Shown: positions 1-13,539, counted from the stretch's first letter. The stretch: DNA of 64,000 nucleotides from Panulirus ornatus (GCF_036320965.1 NC_092232.1:54632482-54696481), one strand, 5' to 3'. Notes: a model not told the origin generated them from the letters alone. Made by a program: numbers and translations.

Positions 1-56
1 AATATACGCACACATACATAAATGCAAACATAGCCATGCACACACGCAAGACATAC

Positions 57-867
<811 letters not shown>

Positions 868-949
868 GCAGTGATGGCCGAGTGGTTAAGGCGTCTGACT
901 AGAAATCAGATGGGATCTTCCCGCGTAGGTTCGAATCCTACTCACTGCG
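868..949 (+). tRNA. tRNA-Ser (anticodon AGA)
   Basis: This is a complete cytosolic tRNA gene of 82 nt without an intron. The 7-bp acceptor stem pairs GCAGTGA (868-874) with TCACTGC (942-948), and G949 is the discriminator base. The anticodon stem TCTGA (894-898) pairs with TCAGA (906-910), and its loop CTAGAAA puts the anticodon AGA at 901-903. The extra arm is long (class II), as expected for serine. The A box (TGGCCGAGTGG, from 875) and B box (GGTTCGAATCC, 929-939) are canonical. A TTTT pol III terminator lies at 960-963. All arms pair, so it looks functional. No other tRNA is nearby. Confidence 0.96.
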
Positions 950-959
950 AAGGGGTTCA

Positions 960-963
960 TTTT
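960..963 (+). terminator. Pol III T-run terminator of tRNA-Ser
   Basis: A run of four T begins 11 nt after the tRNA discriminator base. That is the usual position and minimum length for RNA polymerase III termination. Confidence 0.7.
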
Positions 964-1523
964 CAGGTCCTCTTGTGGATGAGTGCCGGCAGCGCCGTGT
1001 TATCCCACAGGACAAGTTTTAGAAATCTGTTTCTTGTAACAACGAAAGTTATAGCACATGTTAAGGTTCAGGTAAACCCCTGCAGACGAGCATGTATAAG
1101 TAATTAACAACTGCGGAACGTTCATAACCCACTTTATCACAACAGTACGACCCTTGGGCACAACGGTTCGACCCTCGTACTGACAGATCGTGCACAAGAG
1201 TCGTGCCTTCGTATTCGTAAGGTTGATAATGACCAGATACTCTGAGCTGGCGGGACGTGGGGATCTTTACTTCTATTCATCAACATGAATTTCGTGTCAT
1301 ATTCCTTCATTTTTCACGTCTTTCTTCGTCCTTCCTTAAGTTCGTTTTCCTCCAGCGTGAGGGACACGTATGGTGAGGCTCAGCTCTACGTGTTAGGTGT
1401 AAACTATTGATTCTCTTCCGTTATGTCGTGACTTTGCGTGTTTACCTCCCCAAGGAGATCAAGATCAAGCTCCATTTTCTACGTATCTGGAAAATCTGTT
1501 GAAGTATCCCCTGAAATACATGC
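964..1523. other. Gene-empty stretch
   Basis: No domain, exon-like splice pair or repeat was recognised. Confidence 0.55.
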
Positions 1524-1532
1524 TCTCTCCTC

Positions 1533-1563
<31 letters not shown>

Positions 1564-1712
1564 ACCAGAACCCAAGCCACCCCACCTACAACCCCTCCGC
1601 CTAAGCCCAATCCCCCTCCCCACAAAGTCAACCCCCCCTCCTCCTTTACTCCCCCCCACCCTCTCAATGGGTACCTCTCCCTTCCGCCCGAGCCACACAC
1701 ACACACACACTC
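1524..1712. repeat. Pyrimidine tract: (TCC)n, C-runs and (AC)n
   Basis: A (TCC)n block (1524-1557) runs into C-rich sequence with short CA repeats at 1693-1711. Open frames on both strands here are low-complexity Pro, Ser or Gly text and not genes. Confidence 0.9.
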
Positions 1713-2111
1713 ACACAGCAGACCCGCTCACCAGCAGGCGGGAGGGATAAGTGAGCCATGTAGTTAGCGAACGCCCTGATTGGTATCGCTGTCTTATGCG
1801 CGCGCGTGCGTCTGCGTGTGCACGTGCGTGACGATAATGTCCAATTCATAATCTTCTATTATGTACCACAGGTGTACTGGTGGTGGTGATCTCTCTTATG
1901 TGCCTCACATCTCTGCACCTCCTCCTCGAACTCAGGAAATTCCGGTGGAACTTCTCCCCGTAGCCGTCGACGTCTTCAAAGCGCTGGCCGGGCGTGGCAT
2001 ATAATGCGCTTTCTTCACTTTCTCACTTTGGGTTCTTCTGCTGCTGCTTTCTGGTCCTCCAAGCATAGCTGGTCCTCTGTCCCTTCCACACAAGCGCTCG
2101 TTGATGGAGCG

Positions 2112-2172
<61 letters not shown>
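2112..2172. repeat. (TC)n microsatellite
   Basis: About 60 bp of uninterrupted TC. Confidence 0.97.
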
Positions 2173-2212
2173 AATCATCTCCTTCCTTCAATTTCTAACC
2201 CAACTCATTCTT

Positions 2213-2436
2213 AAACCGGACCCTCACGGTAATAAACCACAATAAACCGGACACTCTCACGGTAATAAGCCACTATAAACCGGACTCACTCGTTAATAAA
2301 CCACAATAAATAGTACACTTACTCACGGTAATAAACCACAATAAACCGGACTCTCTCACGGTAATAAACCACAATAAACCGGACACTGCCGGTAATGAAC
2401 CATAATAAACCAGACACTGACAGTAATATAGTGTCA
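2213..2436. repeat. Degenerate tandem repeat, about 36-bp unit
   Basis: About six imperfect copies of a unit with the core CGGTAATAAACCACAATAAA followed by CCGGAC and a variable CTCTCA. Unit lengths drift between roughly 30 and 38 bp. Confidence 0.8.
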
Positions 2437-2534
2437 GGAGCGTCTGTTCACCTGGCGAGTTACAAAATATCAATATCCTCTCGTCTGGTAGTGTCTTAAT
2501 AACGAGGATAACAACAATGAGACAAGAGGTGCTC

Positions 2535-3098
2535 GGCGATACACTGTGCGAGGCTAGAGTCACACTGTGTGAGGTCAGGGTCACACTGTGTGAGGCTAGA
2601 GTCACACTGTGTGAGGCTAGAGTCACACTGGGTGAGGTCAGGGTCACACTGTGTGAGGCTAGAGTCACACTGTGTGAGGCTAGAGTCACACTGTGTGAGG
2701 CTAGAGTCACACTGGGTGAGGTCAGGGTCACACTGTGTGAGGCTAGAGTCACACTGTGTGAGGCTAGAGTCACACTGGGTGAGGCTAGAGTCATACTGTG
2801 AGAGTCTAGAGTCACACTGTGTGAGGCTAGAGTCACACTAGGTGAGGCTAGAGTCACACTGTGAGAGCCTAGAGTCACACTGTGTGAGGCCAGGGTCACA
2901 CTGTGTGAGGCTAGAGTCACACTGTGTGAGGCTAGAGTCACACTGGGTGAGGCTAGAGTCACACTGGGTGAGGCTAGAGTCACACTGTGTGAGGCTAGAG
3001 TCACACTGGGTGAGGCTAGAGTCACACTGTGTGAGGCTAGAGTCACACTGTGTGAGGCCAGGGTCACACTGTGTGAGGCTTGGGTCATACTGTGTACG
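2535..3098. repeat. 21-bp minisatellite (about 27 copies)
   Basis: The unit is GTGTGAGGCTAGAGTCACAC plus T, with variants GGGTGAGG, GTGAGAGC and GGCCAGGG. Because 21 is a multiple of three, all frames stay open and both strands show false ORFs (7-residue periodic ASHSVTL on minus). It is not coding. Confidence 0.95.
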
Positions 3099-3158
3099 GG
3101 GTAGCCTTAGGAAAAGACAACAAAGGCCACATTCATTCGCACTCAGTCTCTAGCTGTC

Positions 3159-3160
<2 letters not shown>

Positions 3161-3236
<76 letters not shown>
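3161..3236. repeat. (GA)n microsatellite
   Basis: 76 bp of pure GA directly after the end of the 21-bp array region. Confidence 0.97.
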
Positions 3237-3238
<2 letters not shown>

Positions 3239-4500
3239 CAACAGTGCTTAAAAGATAATATGATAAATACAAATACTCAAAAGATAATATATGATAAAAA
3301 ACACAACAGTTCTTAGAGATGACAATATACGACCAAGACTATAGCAGTAATAAAGGCTAACAACATATGATCAAGAACAGAACGGTTTTCAGAGAAAAAA
3401 TTGATCAAAGGAAGGCGAAAATATATGATCTCACATAATGGTAACTGACTAATCAAAACCAAAACTTTGAATACACGTCGACCCTGTAAGATACATTTAT
3501 CTCGAACGTACTGCGTAAACCAAACCTGCATCATCCTAGGTCTATACCGCAGGGAGGATGGGGTGTGGCGGGGTGATGGGAGTTCCTCGTGGCAAAATAG
3601 CTATGCACCTGGCAAGATAGCCGACCTTGGTATGACAGCCGACCATTAACAAGAAAGACAACCCTGGGAAGGAAACCGACCCTTATAACAGGCACAACTT
3701 AGGTCTTCTTTCTTAGTAAAAATAAAAAAACATGTGACCCGATTTGTAAACCAAAAAACGTGTCCCTTATTGGAAAGCGTGAGGTCATGCAGGGTTACTC
3801 CTATGACCTCTTCTCAACACGGGCATCGAGTGACTCTCTGAAAGGTCAGGCTAAACTCTAGCTATCATGGAAGTTTGGGCCTCGTATGTAAGCAGTATCT
3901 CCACAGAGATGCAAACTTTCAGGAGTTAATATTGCCTTGCTCATATGCCGCCGCTTTTTCTAAGCGCGTCACGGGTTCATGTCTAAAGTTTTTGGTTTTT
4001 TTTTTTTATCAAGAATTTCGACTTGCCCACATATTTTCGCTGTGAATTTAACCTTTACCGCCTTGAACAAAAATGAAATAATGTTCGCTGAGTGTCATAC
4101 AAGTTTTCACATTATGTGCTTTTAAAATATTCGTAAAGGATTGCTAAGAAGACTTTAATACCGTTATGGCTATAAAGTGTTTTCCTTTATTCAAATCTCT
4201 TCATGGCCATGGACGCCCAAGCAAGATTCAAGATTCATTCTTCGTGAGCTAAGGACTTCCCATACGTCACTCACGTGTGAGCGTTTATCTAATTACAGTC
4301 AGAAGAAAAGGTGTAATTGTCAAGATCATTACGTATCATTTAAGAGAACTACACTATGAAAATTTTTAATCTTTCAGTTGTGTAGATGGAGTTCATCCTA
4401 GCCCTGCTCCCACTCCTTGACGAATTTACGTTCCAATCATGCTTTCCGGACGTAAATTCCTAGAACGATCGTCTAATTATCTTAATACATATGATAGTGT
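3237..4500. other. Gene-empty stretch with weak repeats
   Basis: A faint (G/C)CAAxATAGC and CCGACC-type repetition lies at 3580-3690. Otherwise nothing coding is recognised. Confidence 0.55.
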
Positions 4501-4530
4501 CTAACCTAACCTAACCTAACCTAACCTAAT
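4501..4530. repeat. Interstitial telomere-type repeat (CCTAA)6
   Basis: Six tandem CTAAC units, the complement of TTAGG, the arthropod telomere repeat. The last unit is CTAAT. The same orientation recurs 400 bp downstream. Confidence 0.85.
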
Positions 4531-4861
4531 TTCAGACATCAAGTTCATTATCTCAAAAGTTAAACCTTTGTTGGTTATTCAGTTTAGTTAGGCTTTACAC
4601 CAATCAACTGCCACGGTCATCAGTCTAAGGCCATCCATTTTCCAGTTATACCCATCAAGTGAATAGTCCTGTACGTCTAAATTAACATCAGGTGTTCACA
4701 ATGATTTCATACCACACATAATTTCATCACGTATATGGACCCAGAGCAAAACGTACACAGCAGCACCGCCCACAGTTTTAAGGAAGACAAAAATCGAGAT
4801 GAGACGAACAGAGGAAAGGCAAGGTTAATATTACAATATCTGCCACCAGAGATTTTCTGTC

Positions 4862-4863
<2 letters not shown>

Positions 4864-4899
<36 letters not shown>

Positions 4900-4912
4900 G
4901 GGGGGGGGGGGG
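4864..4912. repeat. Compound (GT)n-C-(G)14 tract
   Basis: A (GT)17 run (4864-4897), one C, then 14 consecutive G. Similar GT-then-G compounds occur at 11955-12015 and, on the other strand, at 18567-18597. Confidence 0.95.
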
Positions 4913-4931
4913 TATTCACCCTAATCCAGTG

Positions 4932-4969
4932 AACCTAACCCAACCTAACCTAACCTAACCTAACCCAAC
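4932..4969. repeat. Interstitial telomere-type repeat (CCTAA)n, second block
   Basis: About seven to eight AACCT units, some reading AACCC, in the same orientation as the block at 4501. It follows closely on a (GT)n-G14 tract. Confidence 0.85.
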
Positions 4970-6833
4970 TTAGCATAGCATATGAGTGTTTCTAGTTCGG
5001 CGGCTTCTAAGTCACATATATTGATTGCATATGACAAAAATATCCTAACTACCTCGGGGCGTTAACTAAAAATATCGAAAGCAAATAGTTACCAACCCAC
5101 AAATACCTTTAGAAACAGAAAAGGTCTAGAGTTGACTTTAAGTAAAACAAACCTTCTACTGGGACCTTTCATCACCCAATCCCCGCTGAAGTAGGCCTTA
5201 CTATTTCGTAAATAATTTTCTTTTTTAACTCCTGTATCGCATTGGACTATTTTTCGACAACCATGATCTGTCTTATAAAACTATAACGACTGAAGCGGAT
5301 ATATCAAATGGAGAGAGCAAATATTCACCAAGTGTATTTCATGTGTGGGTTTAATTTCTGCTTAATTTCTTGTTATTCATCATCTCTTTTGCTGTGTTTT
5401 CTATATTTCTGATACTCATTACCTAAATAATCTGAAAACGTTTTCATTTACAGGAACACCAGGGTTGCTTAGCGCTTTTTTTTCCGATTCAATATCTTTC
5501 TTCCGGATTCGTTGAACTAAGAGAAATGGAGACGCCATGTAAGTTTCATTTACAGGCCATATCAGTCTACGCTAAAGGTCGCTGCTGGAAAAGTCTTAAA
5601 TTAAGTTAGGATTGATCACATGCTTCTCTGGAAACCGCTTTATTCTAATTCCACATATTCGTAACCTTAAAGCTCCCTCCATCCTACCCCCAACCCAACC
5701 CAATATTTTCTTTTGGGAGGAATATAACGTCGAACCTGGAATCAACAGCCATCCTTGCGTGACAGATTGCTCATTTCTGGGATCAGGTGTATTGTGTTCT
5801 GGCCACAGTAAATATGTACCAAAGTTACTACAGTTTCCAGATCAGCGATAAGTTGGCGGTCGTGATACCATTCTAGGCAAGTTGTGTGTGCTAGGTGCCT
5901 GATACCATATCTTTCTTTACTCTTTTACTTTCTTTGACTTTTACTTTTTGTGGTTTTTTACGTCCTTGTGCTGTATACACAGAGCACTGCGTGACCCAGT
6001 AAACTGTGAGAGATCTAAAGCAACACGTTCCTGTAAATAAAGTTTTTTTTTCTTCTTTCTCAAGGCAGTCTTCACCGGCGTGACCGAGCCCCACCCATCG
6101 CATGGAAGCGTAGTAATATTGTTCCGTTAGCAAAATTCATAGCATTTTATCACAAATTTTTAAATCTCTCGTGTTCTTCATGTTCAAGGTAAGTTCTTTT
6201 TTTATTCATACCAACGAAATAGTGCTTCAAAACAAAGACGGTGGCTATCGAGTTCGTTTCCCTAATGAGACGTATTCCGTAACACTCGTTTAGTTAAAGG
6301 CAAGGCTTACTGTCCATAACATTTCATCCTTGAAAGATGATATCTTAAAGGTAACACCTCAGACTTCCTTTATTACCCAATGAAATGACCGGGGTTATGA
6401 CCTGTGTTGTAAATGAGTACAGTCGTGATCGACAATCACAACCACAACACTGGTGAGCAAGTTACTTGTCTCAGAATAAGATGTAACTTTTTTTTAAACT
6501 ATAAAAGTATGAACGAAATACACGGAATTATAGACTGTATATGTGGACAACATGCAGATGTATTAAAAGCTGTATAACAGCAAAATAGGTAAGGCTTATA
6601 TGTATCAATTCATTTGAAATCACCAAACTGTACTGTACGGGAATGGAATCTACTGCTGCTGGGCCACATCTGTTGAACTTTCTCTGCCATCAAACAACTT
6701 TTTAAACTTTTATCTACTATCTACCTTCACTGCTCATAACTCAAGTTTCTTTCATTAATACTTTAGCCTTTTTTCAGAAAAGTTACATCTTTCCTCAAGT
6801 TCCTTGCTTCAATTCATGCTCCATGTTCTACCC
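4970..6833. other. Gene-empty stretch
   Basis: AT-rich unique sequence. ORFs of 79-80 codons here have no recognisable family. Confidence 0.55.
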
Positions 6834-7560
6834 TCAGATTACTGTAGTCAAGCATTTTAAGATTTGTCCTCTGTTGACATCGTCTGTGACCAGATCACCC
6901 CTTACTCTTTTTTCATCAACAAATTTAAGGCCTCTATCTTCTCCTAGTAATTCAGTTCCCTTAGATCTAGCGCCCATCTTTGTTGCCATTCTCTTGGCCC
7001 TTACTGATGGTTTGCTAAGCTTAAGTAAGGTGACGAAACTCAAGAAGCATATCTTAGTTTTGGGCATAATGTAGGACGTGAACAGCTTCTCGAATATTTC
7101 CTTAGGCATGTACCTAAACGCTGTTCCAATATTTTGGTTGTCTCCTTTACTATCATATAGTGAGAGGTGAGAGATGATGTCGATTCCCAAGTCTCTGTCT
7201 CACACCCACAGGTACCTGCGGGTAATTATCTACCTTTATAATATTCGCAATGAGGCCTTCCTTCGCTGTCTTCCATTCTCCGTTGCTATGCTTGGGATGA
7301 ATCTCATGAATATATATGGTACCAACATTGGAAATCGTCTAGGTCCCCTTGTAAGTTCATGCAGTCACCCCGTCATCATCCGCAAACATATTCAGGTAAA
7401 AGTCCAACCCCTCCGGCACATCATTTAGGTACATGACACCCCTGTTGCACGCCAACGGTGACCTTAACCGCTTAAACAATCTGTCACGAGAAATGTTTAA
7501 CATGAGGAGGACTCCATCAACTTATAAGGGGACCAAAACGAGTTGGTCCATGTTGAAGAG
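6834..7560 (-). mobile_element. LINE (non-LTR) reverse transcriptase remnant, palm to thumb
   Basis: On the minus strand several frames together read as a decayed non-LTR reverse transcriptase. First comes MYLNDVPEGLDFYLNMFADD with the catalytic F-A-D-D at about 7372-7389. Next is DLGIDIISHLS, followed by MPKEIFEKLFTSYIMPK and KRVRGDL near the C-terminus. This order (palm, DLG, thumb, RRxRGDxI) is typical of CR1/jockey-like elements common in crustaceans. Stops and frameshifts interrupt it. Upstream ends at about 7560 and the 3' tail is missing. Confidence 0.75.
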
Positions 7561-7645
7561 ATTCATCCCCAGTGCAAAGTAATGAGGATCGGACGCAGTG
7601 AAAGAAGACCTAAACTGGAATATTATCTGGTAAGGACAAACCTGC

Positions 7646-7647
<2 letters not shown>

Positions 7648-7699
<52 letters not shown>
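7648..7699. repeat. (TG)n microsatellite
   Basis: 52 bp of TG lying between two opposed LINE fragments. Confidence 0.97.
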
Positions 7700-7702
<3 letters not shown>

Positions 7703-7744
7703 AGATTTGTGAATCGCCATCGTCCCTAACCTGTCGTCAGCCAA

Positions 7745-8115
7745 AAGTACATGGACAAGGAAACACTCGGCAAACTTTTCGCGTCTTATATTCGGCCAAC
7801 ATGAGAATATGCCTCTAGTGTTTGGTCACCGCATATTCAAAAGCATAAATGACTAATGGATAAAGGCAAGAAAGACGGTACTTAACCTTACGAGAGTGAG
7901 TAGGGAATGACTGGATCATAATCTTTACGTTTTAACCAGTTTGATAGAGTCGGCTGTGAGCAGTTCTTCAAGATTTGCAAAGACAGGAGAACGAGCGGCT
8001 ATAATGAGACGAATCAAGATACTGGTCAGAAAAGACGTAAAAAAGTACTTTCAGAATATGATTAGTGTGCGAATGGAATAAATTAACAAAATACATCGTG
8101 AACGTGGACTGCATG
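7745..8115 (+). mobile_element. LINE reverse transcriptase C-terminal remnant
   Basis: From 7751 the plus strand reads MDKETLGKLFASYIRPT, stop, EYASSVWSPHIQKH. This matches the thumb region that the adjacent minus-strand fragment also carries (KEIFEKLFTSYI). Further on, FFKICKDRRTSGYNET (about 7965-8015) resembles the DxRTRGHxxK tail of the same family. It has several stops and no tail sequence. A (TG)n tract at 7648-7699 separates the two opposed fragments. Confidence 0.65.
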
Positions 8116-11100
8116 CACAAGTTCAATTGGTAATTACACGAAAATTCACGTTTGGATAATATGCGTATGCGTACATTTGCAGTTTTCATGTGTGTGTTGG
8201 TGTAATTAGATTACACACGTATTCACAATTCTCGACCTCTGTTCTCGAACATAATTCTACTACGGAGTACAAGTCGGAGCCACCAAGTAACTTTCTAACA
8301 CCTCATGAAAAATCATTTCCAGGCCCTCCCCAATACTCTGCTATGCTCAACACTGTAGCTTAACCCAAACTTATTCAGTCGTAGAAACAACTGAAGTCAT
8401 ACAACGAATTTCTTGGTTGTGACAACGTTCCTCTCTATGTAATATCAATACTGAAATACAACTCGTGAAGCACTGAACTAACGAGTACAAAGAAAGAAAG
8501 CAGTAGTAGAATTTAAAAAAAAAAAAAACGATAATTTCAAAAATTTGAGCAGTTTTGCTTGAAATGATCGACCGTGTAAAACTATAGCAGTAGTTGTGGA
8601 GCATACTTTGGAGCATTATATTCTGTTGAGCAATATTAAATAAGCCATATGGGATATGTTCATTAAGACATAATTGGGGATTAGTTACTGTGACTGAAAT
8701 ATAACATTGCATTCGTCTGCTGCCGCTCGTTATACCGTATTGTTGACATCCAGCGCCGTCTGGCGGTGGTCAGTCATGGGTACATTTCGACCAGAATACT
8801 GAAAGATTGGGTGAGGTTTTCTTTTTTAACTGTGATTTTACTTTAATATCCTCTGACTTTTCCCTGATATATTGCCATTGCATTGTTTCATACACTGTTT
8901 TACGTCATCTTTCACACATATAAATGTAATCTAAACAATTCACTAGCACTACATGAGAACCAATGGCGATGCGGGGCGATACTGGTATTTAAATTAGCAT
9001 CTCATCCGATTATGGTGTTTCAGTGCACGAGACGGTGTTGTTATCGGTTAGTGTCAATTTAGCTGTCATGGTACGTAATTCTTTTAAATTCACGTCGCTA
9101 AGTCGATCAAATTTTTTAAATCTTCAAAGGCAAATAGAGGAAGGACCATAATACAGTATTCTCTTTTCGAGACGCGAGGTCGAAGCTTCGTCCGAGAGAG
9201 GTTGGTGGGCGTCAATCGCTCATTTGTTCACTAAGTTGGCCTACTGCCCAGCTTGCCTCCCAACTAGCCATCCCAACATGTCTAGTTTTCAGCGTCGTGC
9301 TGAATTATGCCTTAAGGGAAGTTTGATAACAAGATAGTTTAAATTTCAAGGTAGATTAGAGCACTCAAAACTTGGATGACTTACAAGACAGTGGATTTGG
9401 TTCATTCAACTCGAATAACATTGGCACGTACTCCCGTTTGCTTCCCTTACGAATGGGGCTTCACTTGTGGATAGAAAAGTACTGTATCTACTAAACAGAG
9501 TTTCCCAAAAGTCTGGATTCATGTGGGAATTATACAGTATTCTTTCTTAAAAGATAAACACATTATAAAGGTTAATATTACATATTTCAAGTACGAAAAA
9601 ATACCCTATGGCACAGTAAACCAATCAAGATTGGTTAGGTTTACTACATGTCTGAGGAGATAGCCAAAGGGAGGGAATTAGGTAATATTGCGAAAAAACA
9701 ATCATTGCTTATTCTCAGATCAGTGTTTCCGTGTCGAGAAACATTCACAGAAACGTACGTTCAAGAAACTGATATATGTCAGTGAATAATGACTAATTCA
9801 CGACTACACTCTGTATTTGTCACTGCAAGTGCAGACTTCTGAGAAACCCTGTACATCTACCTGATATAAGCTAACCTTCTTTGCGTCGTTGAGTGCCTTC
9901 ATGTGACAGCATTCCCGACCAGAGATGTTCAAGACAGTTGCTGGCTGGCATGGCGTCACCTCACCCCTCACCCGCGTAAGCCTTACAGCAAGTACAGGCC
10001 ACCGTGTTCATATCGATGAGGAGTTCTATACACTAGTACAAGTTCACTATACATTGCTTCAACTCGTCCTCTATGATATCTTTGTCATGACGTCCATCTT
10101 ATATCACTATATCAACAAAATAACAACACTTAGGACAATGATTCGTCTTCGACGGTAAACAGTGAAGTGGCCGAGGTAAACAATAAACCATACACGCCCG
10201 TCAGTCTAACTGTAACAACAAGTCATTATATTACTTGGCAGCGACTGCATCGGCTCCGGGAAGATAGATGGCGTTACTCATGCAGTTGTTTAGTCACGTC
10301 AGGTTCTCCAATGCACGGTTCTGACGTCACTGAAAGGTAGAAAAATAAGTTCGTCCAACAAATGGTCACGGTAAATTATTCTTTCCTAGAAGCAAGTGAA
10401 AAGTTTGCAAAGAATATCGTTTCTACAGCGCCAGAATCTCTTGTCCTCATAGAAAACGGGTTTTAGTGATTACATAACCTGAACAAAAGATTGAATGAGA
10501 CATTATTCATGAAAATACATAAAGAAAAATAGTTTAGTCGTTGTTGGATGGCTAGAGACATTTAACATGGGTAGAACTTTCACCAAATATACGACATTTC
10601 AGTGTTCATACTGTTAGACTTGACGCTAAAATACCACAAGATTCATATCTTATATATAAAGAAGAGAAGGAAATGCGTCAATTTTGAGAAAACTTTCGAC
10701 AAGATGAAATTAAGTGTCATTCGTTGGACAGAGTGGAGCAAATTTTGCGTTTCAAGTTTAAAATGACTTTCGTTAATGTTCAGACCGAGGTTCTTTTCAT
10801 AATTATCATGAAAGAACTATGAAGATTAAGCATTAACCGGAGATTTTTAAACTTCACCAAGTAATTCTTCTGCCTCCACTCTGAAAACACGAACAACTCT
10901 CGATTTCATTTTGTTGAAAAATTCCCTCGCGAAAGGCTTATGAATTTTCCTGGAATGGACACTGATGCCCCTTCTTCCCTCAGTGAATGATGATATACTA
11001 CCGCCAAGGGGGAACTACCGGTTACTGGGAGACGCTAGCTTCAAGTACTGGGACGGACGGATCTCTGGCTTCAATTACTGGGGCGGACGGGCCTTCGCCA

Positions 11101-11953
11101 GCCACACCAGCGGGTGACAGACTCAACGGCAGAATCCTCAGCAAGCGTTCTCATCCGTGACGTCACTCATGTTCAGCCGCTGAATGATGATGATGACGTA
11201 TCTTTTTGCCGCTAGGTGATATTAGAAGCTTCTGGATGCAGGACCCGTGTCCAAGCGGATATCAACATTATAACGGGAAAGTTGTCGAAGGAATGCTAAA
11301 GCTACGGGCTCTTGGAGACAAAAAAAAAAAAAAGAAAAAAGAAAACTCAGAGTTCCCCATGGCTAGCAAAAAAATATATATATACATATATACATGAAGG
11401 GCTGCTAACAGGGCCGGGGGAAACGCCTCTCCCCGCATTGCCTTTACTTCAGTATAACAACAGTTAAAGGAACAGGAATTGAAACTTTGTAACGGGTCGT
11501 TGGAGCTCTCGTTTCATGGTCGACATGATTATGGGAATGCACCAGGAAACAATATCCATGCCACATACATAGTAGGTTATGTGTGTGTGTCGGTACATAC
11601 GCTGTGTGTACGCAAGTAACGTCTTTGAGGAATACATGTGCGGCTTATATTCTGGTGTGTACACATCGTCTACGTACACGTCCGTGTCTGGTGGACGGCC
11701 GAATGCGTCCGTGATGACTTCAAGTGTGTACTAACATCAATGTATCGTCTCGTATTATCTTGACGAGGTAATGGATGCAGCGGCAACCAGAGTAAAATGC
11801 CATTTCATGAGTTAATTCAGGGACGAATGTCATCTAAACCAACATCCTTATCGTCTTACGTGTCCTACAAGACAAATTGATTAGTCCGACATGTTCACAT
11901 ACACCTGAACTGTGTGGTGAAGTGTGTCTTCCTGTTTCGTCGTCACGACGAAG

Positions 11954-11954
<1 letters not shown>
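8116..11954. other. Gene-empty stretch, 3.8 kb
   Basis: No tandem array, domain or credible exon was recognised. There are short A-runs (8516-8528, 11321-11340) and a short TA patch near 11374. Confidence 0.55.
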
Positions 11955-11998
<44 letters not shown>

Positions 11999-12015
11999 GC
12001 GGGGGGGGGGGGGGG
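11955..12015. repeat. Compound (GT)n-(G)15 tract
   Basis: A (GT)n run to about 11998, then TTGC, then 15 G from 12001. Confidence 0.95.
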
Positions 12016-13014
12016 AGCATGTAAGCCATGATCACATGACATCACACCTCGCCGTAGCCTTTCATCTCATGGTAAACACTCCCTCGCTGTTGTCTTATTC
12101 ATTCGACCGTGACGCCTCGCTCCTGGACTCGAACCCCGGTCACCTCCAACACCAGCGTGACGGGGGAGTCTCACCGCCGAGGTCTCACGGTCCATTATCT
12201 CACGTCTCCTACCGATGGTGTAAACACCTTCGTCATGCTACACCACAGGGCCGCCCTCAGTGCTCACCAACGCAGAAGGTCGTATAGTATGACGCGAGGC
12301 ACTGTACCCACATGACCGAACTGGCCCACACACACGAATCAGACCGTAGCTGTTCATCCTACGTCATTTAAAAACACGATCTCCTTGAGACTTCCGACAG
12401 TCATGACTGTTCCCTACAACACTTGGGAGAAGAGTTGAGTCATACAGTCAAGCCTACAACACCCCTGATCTTATTACCTGGAGACGAAGATCTAGTGGTT
12501 ATCTCCCTCGGATCAAGGGGTTGCAAGACAAGTGGCGGGACGAAAGAATCAGTAACACCACAGTGGGTCACGACCCAGGTGCTGTGTGTGGGGGTCGCCT
12601 GAGAAAACACTGGGGGTCACGTCGACACGTCTGCCACAAAATGGAATCTAATGGATGAATATATCATGACTGCTGGATACTTCCCCCAAGAGCATAGTGG
12701 GCCACGCTCTACTCAACATACAATCCGTTCTATCTCAGACTTATATGTTCAGAACAGATATGTAGTTAGTATTGGATTATAATAATTGGCAGTTCATGTT
12801 GCCGCAAGCCAACTGGCCGCATCCCATCAACGTGTCCTCTGTAATCCTTTGCAAAAAGAACCTCCTGTCTGGCTGTGTTCACTCATCATCCGACACGCCT
12901 TTACCCTCCTGTGGTGTGAGGGTGTTGACAGCTGGAGAACGGCCGAGTACATACATGTTTCTATGTGTTCACGGTTAAGGTGCAAGACCGCCTGACCATT
13001 GCATGTTTCTCCTG
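12016..13014. other. Gene-empty stretch with a possible tRNA-derived fragment
   Basis: On the minus strand a perfect B-box match GGTTCGAGTCC lies at 12135-12125 with a 5-bp GTCAC/GTGAC stem before it. The A box is degenerate, so at most this is a SINE relic. Confidence 0.35.
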
Positions 13015-13113
13015 ACGTGTATGATCCATCCTACTGATAAGGAGCAGACGTGTATGATCCATCCTACTGATAAGGAGCAGACGTGTATGATCCATCCTAC
13101 TGATACGAAGCAG
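13015..13113. repeat. 33-bp tandem repeat, 3 copies
   Basis: The unit starts CGTGTATGATCCATCCTACT and continues GATAAGGAGCAGA. The exact spacing is 33 bp (ATGATCC at 13021, 13054 and 13087). The third copy has ACGAAG in place of AAGGAG. Its sequence is unrelated to the 33-bp satellite at 42-45 kb. Confidence 0.92.
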
Positions 13114-13539
13114 ACGTTTCGTCACCGCGAGAGCACCTAGCTACACGCATAGGTTTTGCCGGAAGGCATAGCTGGCGGGTAAAGTTCGCAGCTTTTCTTT
13201 TTTCTTCCTAATTTTTTATAGTGACCGACACGGCGCGGGCAGAACGTGCCCCAGTCAAGGTCACCTCGAGTGGAAGAGGTGGGAGGAAGTGAAAAAGGAT
13301 GTCGAAATTAACCAGGGCTCCGCGTGTGTTTGTGGACCTGACCCTTACAGGGAGAAAAGTTTACAGGAAGAGGGAGAGACGACAGGAGCAAGAAAATTCC
13401 ACAGCCAAGCAGTTCGCGGGAAGAGGCAGTATGTTCAGTATGAAAAGGAAAAGGAGTATTAGAGCGAGGAAGGGAGGGAAAGCGAGTTGATGTATGTAAA
13501 ATGGAATCAGTAGTATGAGAGACAGCTGAGTTAGAAAAC

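Noticed and set aside
2273..3088. 271-codon ORF with ASHSVTL periodicity
   Set aside because: Artefact of the 21-bp minisatellite; the opposite strand is also open throughout.
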